DNA of 38,241 nucleotides, taken from assembly GCA_027320695.1 (NCBI GenBank), contig DAHVKW010000005.1, positions 1-38,241 on the forward strand, written 5' to 3'. Source of the DNA: Actinomycetota bacterium. GTDB lineage: Bacteria; Actinomycetota; Acidimicrobiia; Acidimicrobiales; Acidimicrobiaceae. Below the pieces are notes generated by a model. The model saw nothing but the letters and a program-made list of their open reading frames with translations, ran no database searches and was not told the origin of the DNA. The translations under genes were made by a program, and so were the position numbers. Positions 36,622 through 38,241 of the stretch are shown here, in pieces. Within the stretch, counting starts at the first letter, position 1; each line of letters opens with the position of its first letter.

Positions 36622-37587
36622 ATGAAATACATTGAGGTGTCGGGTAGGAAAATATCGGCTATTGGTCTAGGTACCTGGCAGTTTGGTTCGAGAGAATGGG
36701 GCTACGGCCGGGAATATGCCGATAAGACTGCGATCACTCTGGTTCACAGGGCCTTGGAACTTGGGTTGAATCTCATTGATACCGCCGAGTTCTATGGATT
36801 TGGGAAGTCGGAAGCAGTTGTGGGAAGTGCTATTGCAGGCCTAAGAGACCAGGTATACGTCGCGACCAAGCTGTTTCCGATCTTTCCTGTTAGCTCGATG
36901 GTGCTTTCCAGGGCAAAGGCGAGCGCGACAAGGCTCCAGGTTGACTCAATCGATCTCTATCAGTTGCATTGGCCAAATCCTGCAATTCCTATAGCGGAGA
37001 CGGCCAAAGGATTAAAGGGGTTGCTCGACAGTGGTTTGGTCGCCGACGTAGGCGTCTCAAACTTTTCATTAAAGCAATGGAGGAGAGCTGAGGCGGCATT
37101 GGGCCAGCCGATTATTTCCAACCAGGTTCATTTTTCGCTGTTGACCAGGGAACCAGAGCTTGAGCTACTTCCCTTTGCCCAGGCCAATAACCGGGTGATA
37201 ATTGCATATTCACCCCTGGAGCAGGGAGTGCTGAGCGGAAAGTACGGATCTGCCAATCGACCGAAAGGCATGCGTTCCACCCGTAAGTTCTTTTATCCTG
37301 CCAACCTCGATAGGGTTAGGCCGCTTCTGGACAAGATGGCTCAGATAGCCAAGAGTCACAGTGCAACAAGTTCCCAAATCGCGCTTGCCTGGTTGATTGC
37401 CAAGCCAAACGTGGTTGCGATTCCGGGAGCGGCAACTGTGGCGCAGCTCGAATCAAACGTCGCATCGGCTGAAATAGACCTTTCCTCGGCTGAGATCGAA
37501 ATACTAAACGAAGTCTCGAGCCAGTTCGATCCGATTGGTCCGGGAGCACTATTAACCGATTTGAAAACACTTATTCGACGTTCATAA
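36622..37587 (+). CDS. Aldo/keto reductase
   Basis: 321 aa; GLGTWQFG, LIDTAEFYGFGKSEAVVG, DLYQLHWPNP, GVSNFS, IPGAATVAQLESN. Confidence 0.94.
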   Translation: MKYIEVSGRKISAIGLGTWQFGSREWGYGREYADKTAITLVHRALELGLNLIDTAEFYGFGKSEAVVGSAIAGLRDQVYVATKLFPIFPVSSMVLSRAKASATRLQVDSIDLYQLHWPNPAIPIAETAKGLKGLLDSGLVADVGVSNFSLKQWRRAEAALGQPIISNQVHFSLLTREPELELLPFAQANNRVIIAYSPLEQGVLSGKYGSANRPKGMRSTRKFFYPANLDRVRPLLDKMAQIAKSHSATSSQIALAWLIAKPNVVAIPGAATVAQLESNVASAEIDLSSAEIEILNEVSSQFDPIGPGALLTDLKTLIRRS

Positions 37588-38184
37588 ATCATTTCTGAAA
37601 CGCCATCTATAGCTTGGCGTGATCGATTGCGACCGCCGAATTTAGGAGGTTTGGCCAGCTTGACATTTCCCCCCTCGCGGAAGGGTTTGTCGCTCAGATT
37701 GATCAATCCTCAATTAGGCGGATGTTGCTGTTCGCGATCGGCATTTCGTTCCGATCATTAAAGCTAAAATTTTGATTTTGGGAATTGCTTAGGGGATAGA
37801 GGCGAATTTCCTTCGGCTGGCAATCTAAATTCTGGGCGGCGCTCGCGGCAAGTATTACGCAAGTGACTCCAGGATGAAGCTTATGCTGGTTGTTAAGACC
37901 ATTCCGAACCAGGTCAGAGTCCCATCACATCATAGAGCCGGGATGCCGCGGTTCGCGGAAAGTTCGACTGCAAGTAGGAGGGGGGCGGACGAAAAGCTTG
38001 GAGAGGGCGGTGTAGCGGGCAAGTACAAAGGGGACGCCGCGGATTTAATTAAATGTTGAGAGCAGAATAGTGAAGTTTTCCTGTTTTACCCAGGCTGTTC
38101 AGAATCCATCGATGCCCAGGTAAATTTTGATAAATGGAAATTGGCATTTAGTAATTGGATTGAACTCGGTTAGAAAGAGAATCG

Positions 38185-38241
38185 ATGCGCAAGTCGGGAA
38201 TAGTTGCTGCTCTGCTGGTCGTTGCAATTTTGCTGGTGGCA
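38185..38241 (+). CDS. Partial 5' end of a secreted/lipoprotein-type CDS running off the right edge
   Basis: ATG 38185: MRKSGIVAALLVVAILLVA..., signal-peptide-like, with AAAGAGA upstream. Confidence 0.6.
   Translation, partial: MRKSGIVAALLVVAILLVA

Noticed and set aside
37874-38059. 61-aa ORF beginning MKLMLVVKTIPNQVRVP, faintly like the start of an electron transfer flavoprotein beta subunit
   Set aside because: Similarity covers only about 12 residues, then the composition becomes non-protein-like; insufficient for a gene or pseudogene call.
1-38241. CRISPR arrays, transposases, phage or toxin-antitoxin modules
   Set aside because: No regularly spaced repeats, transposase motifs or recognisable toxin/antitoxin pairs were seen.

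Overview
The window reads as a compact bacterial chromosome segment with mixed-strand genes, frequent TTG/GTG starts and short overlaps. It is probably actinobacterial (Acidimicrobiia-like), inferred only from gene content such as SufU-type SUF genes, a homodimeric AceE and OmpR-type two-component pairs. The main theme is a dispersed SUF Fe-S assembly locus: sufB (~10.2 kb), sufD-Rieske-sufC (~17.9-20.2 kb) and an opposite-strand sufC2-sufS-sufU block (~24.7-27.2 kb). Other genes are two histidine kinase/response regulator pairs, an HtrA-like S1C protease, a phosphodiester glycosidase-like protein, an S9 prolyl oligopeptidase, acyl-CoA and redox metabolism genes, thiE, a HhH-GPD protein, aceE and rnhA. 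I saw no convincing tRNA, rRNA, CRISPR array, phage or transposase. The strongest anomalies are: (1) the HtrA-like gene is split by a single in-frame TAG between its acidic N-terminal region and its TM/protease part; (2) sufD lacks an ATG/GTG/TTG start compatible with its conserved N-terminus but has an AAGGAG Shine-Dalgarno 5 nt before an in-frame ATT; (3) there are two intact, divergent SufC ATPases in one broken-up SUF region; (4) an 11-bp perfect inverted repeat brackets the leader of a RodZ-C-terminal-like membrane protein; (5) the ~550-nt gap after sufC contains several strong hairpins and may encode a structured RNA. All homology calls come from motif recognition by eye; no database was searched.
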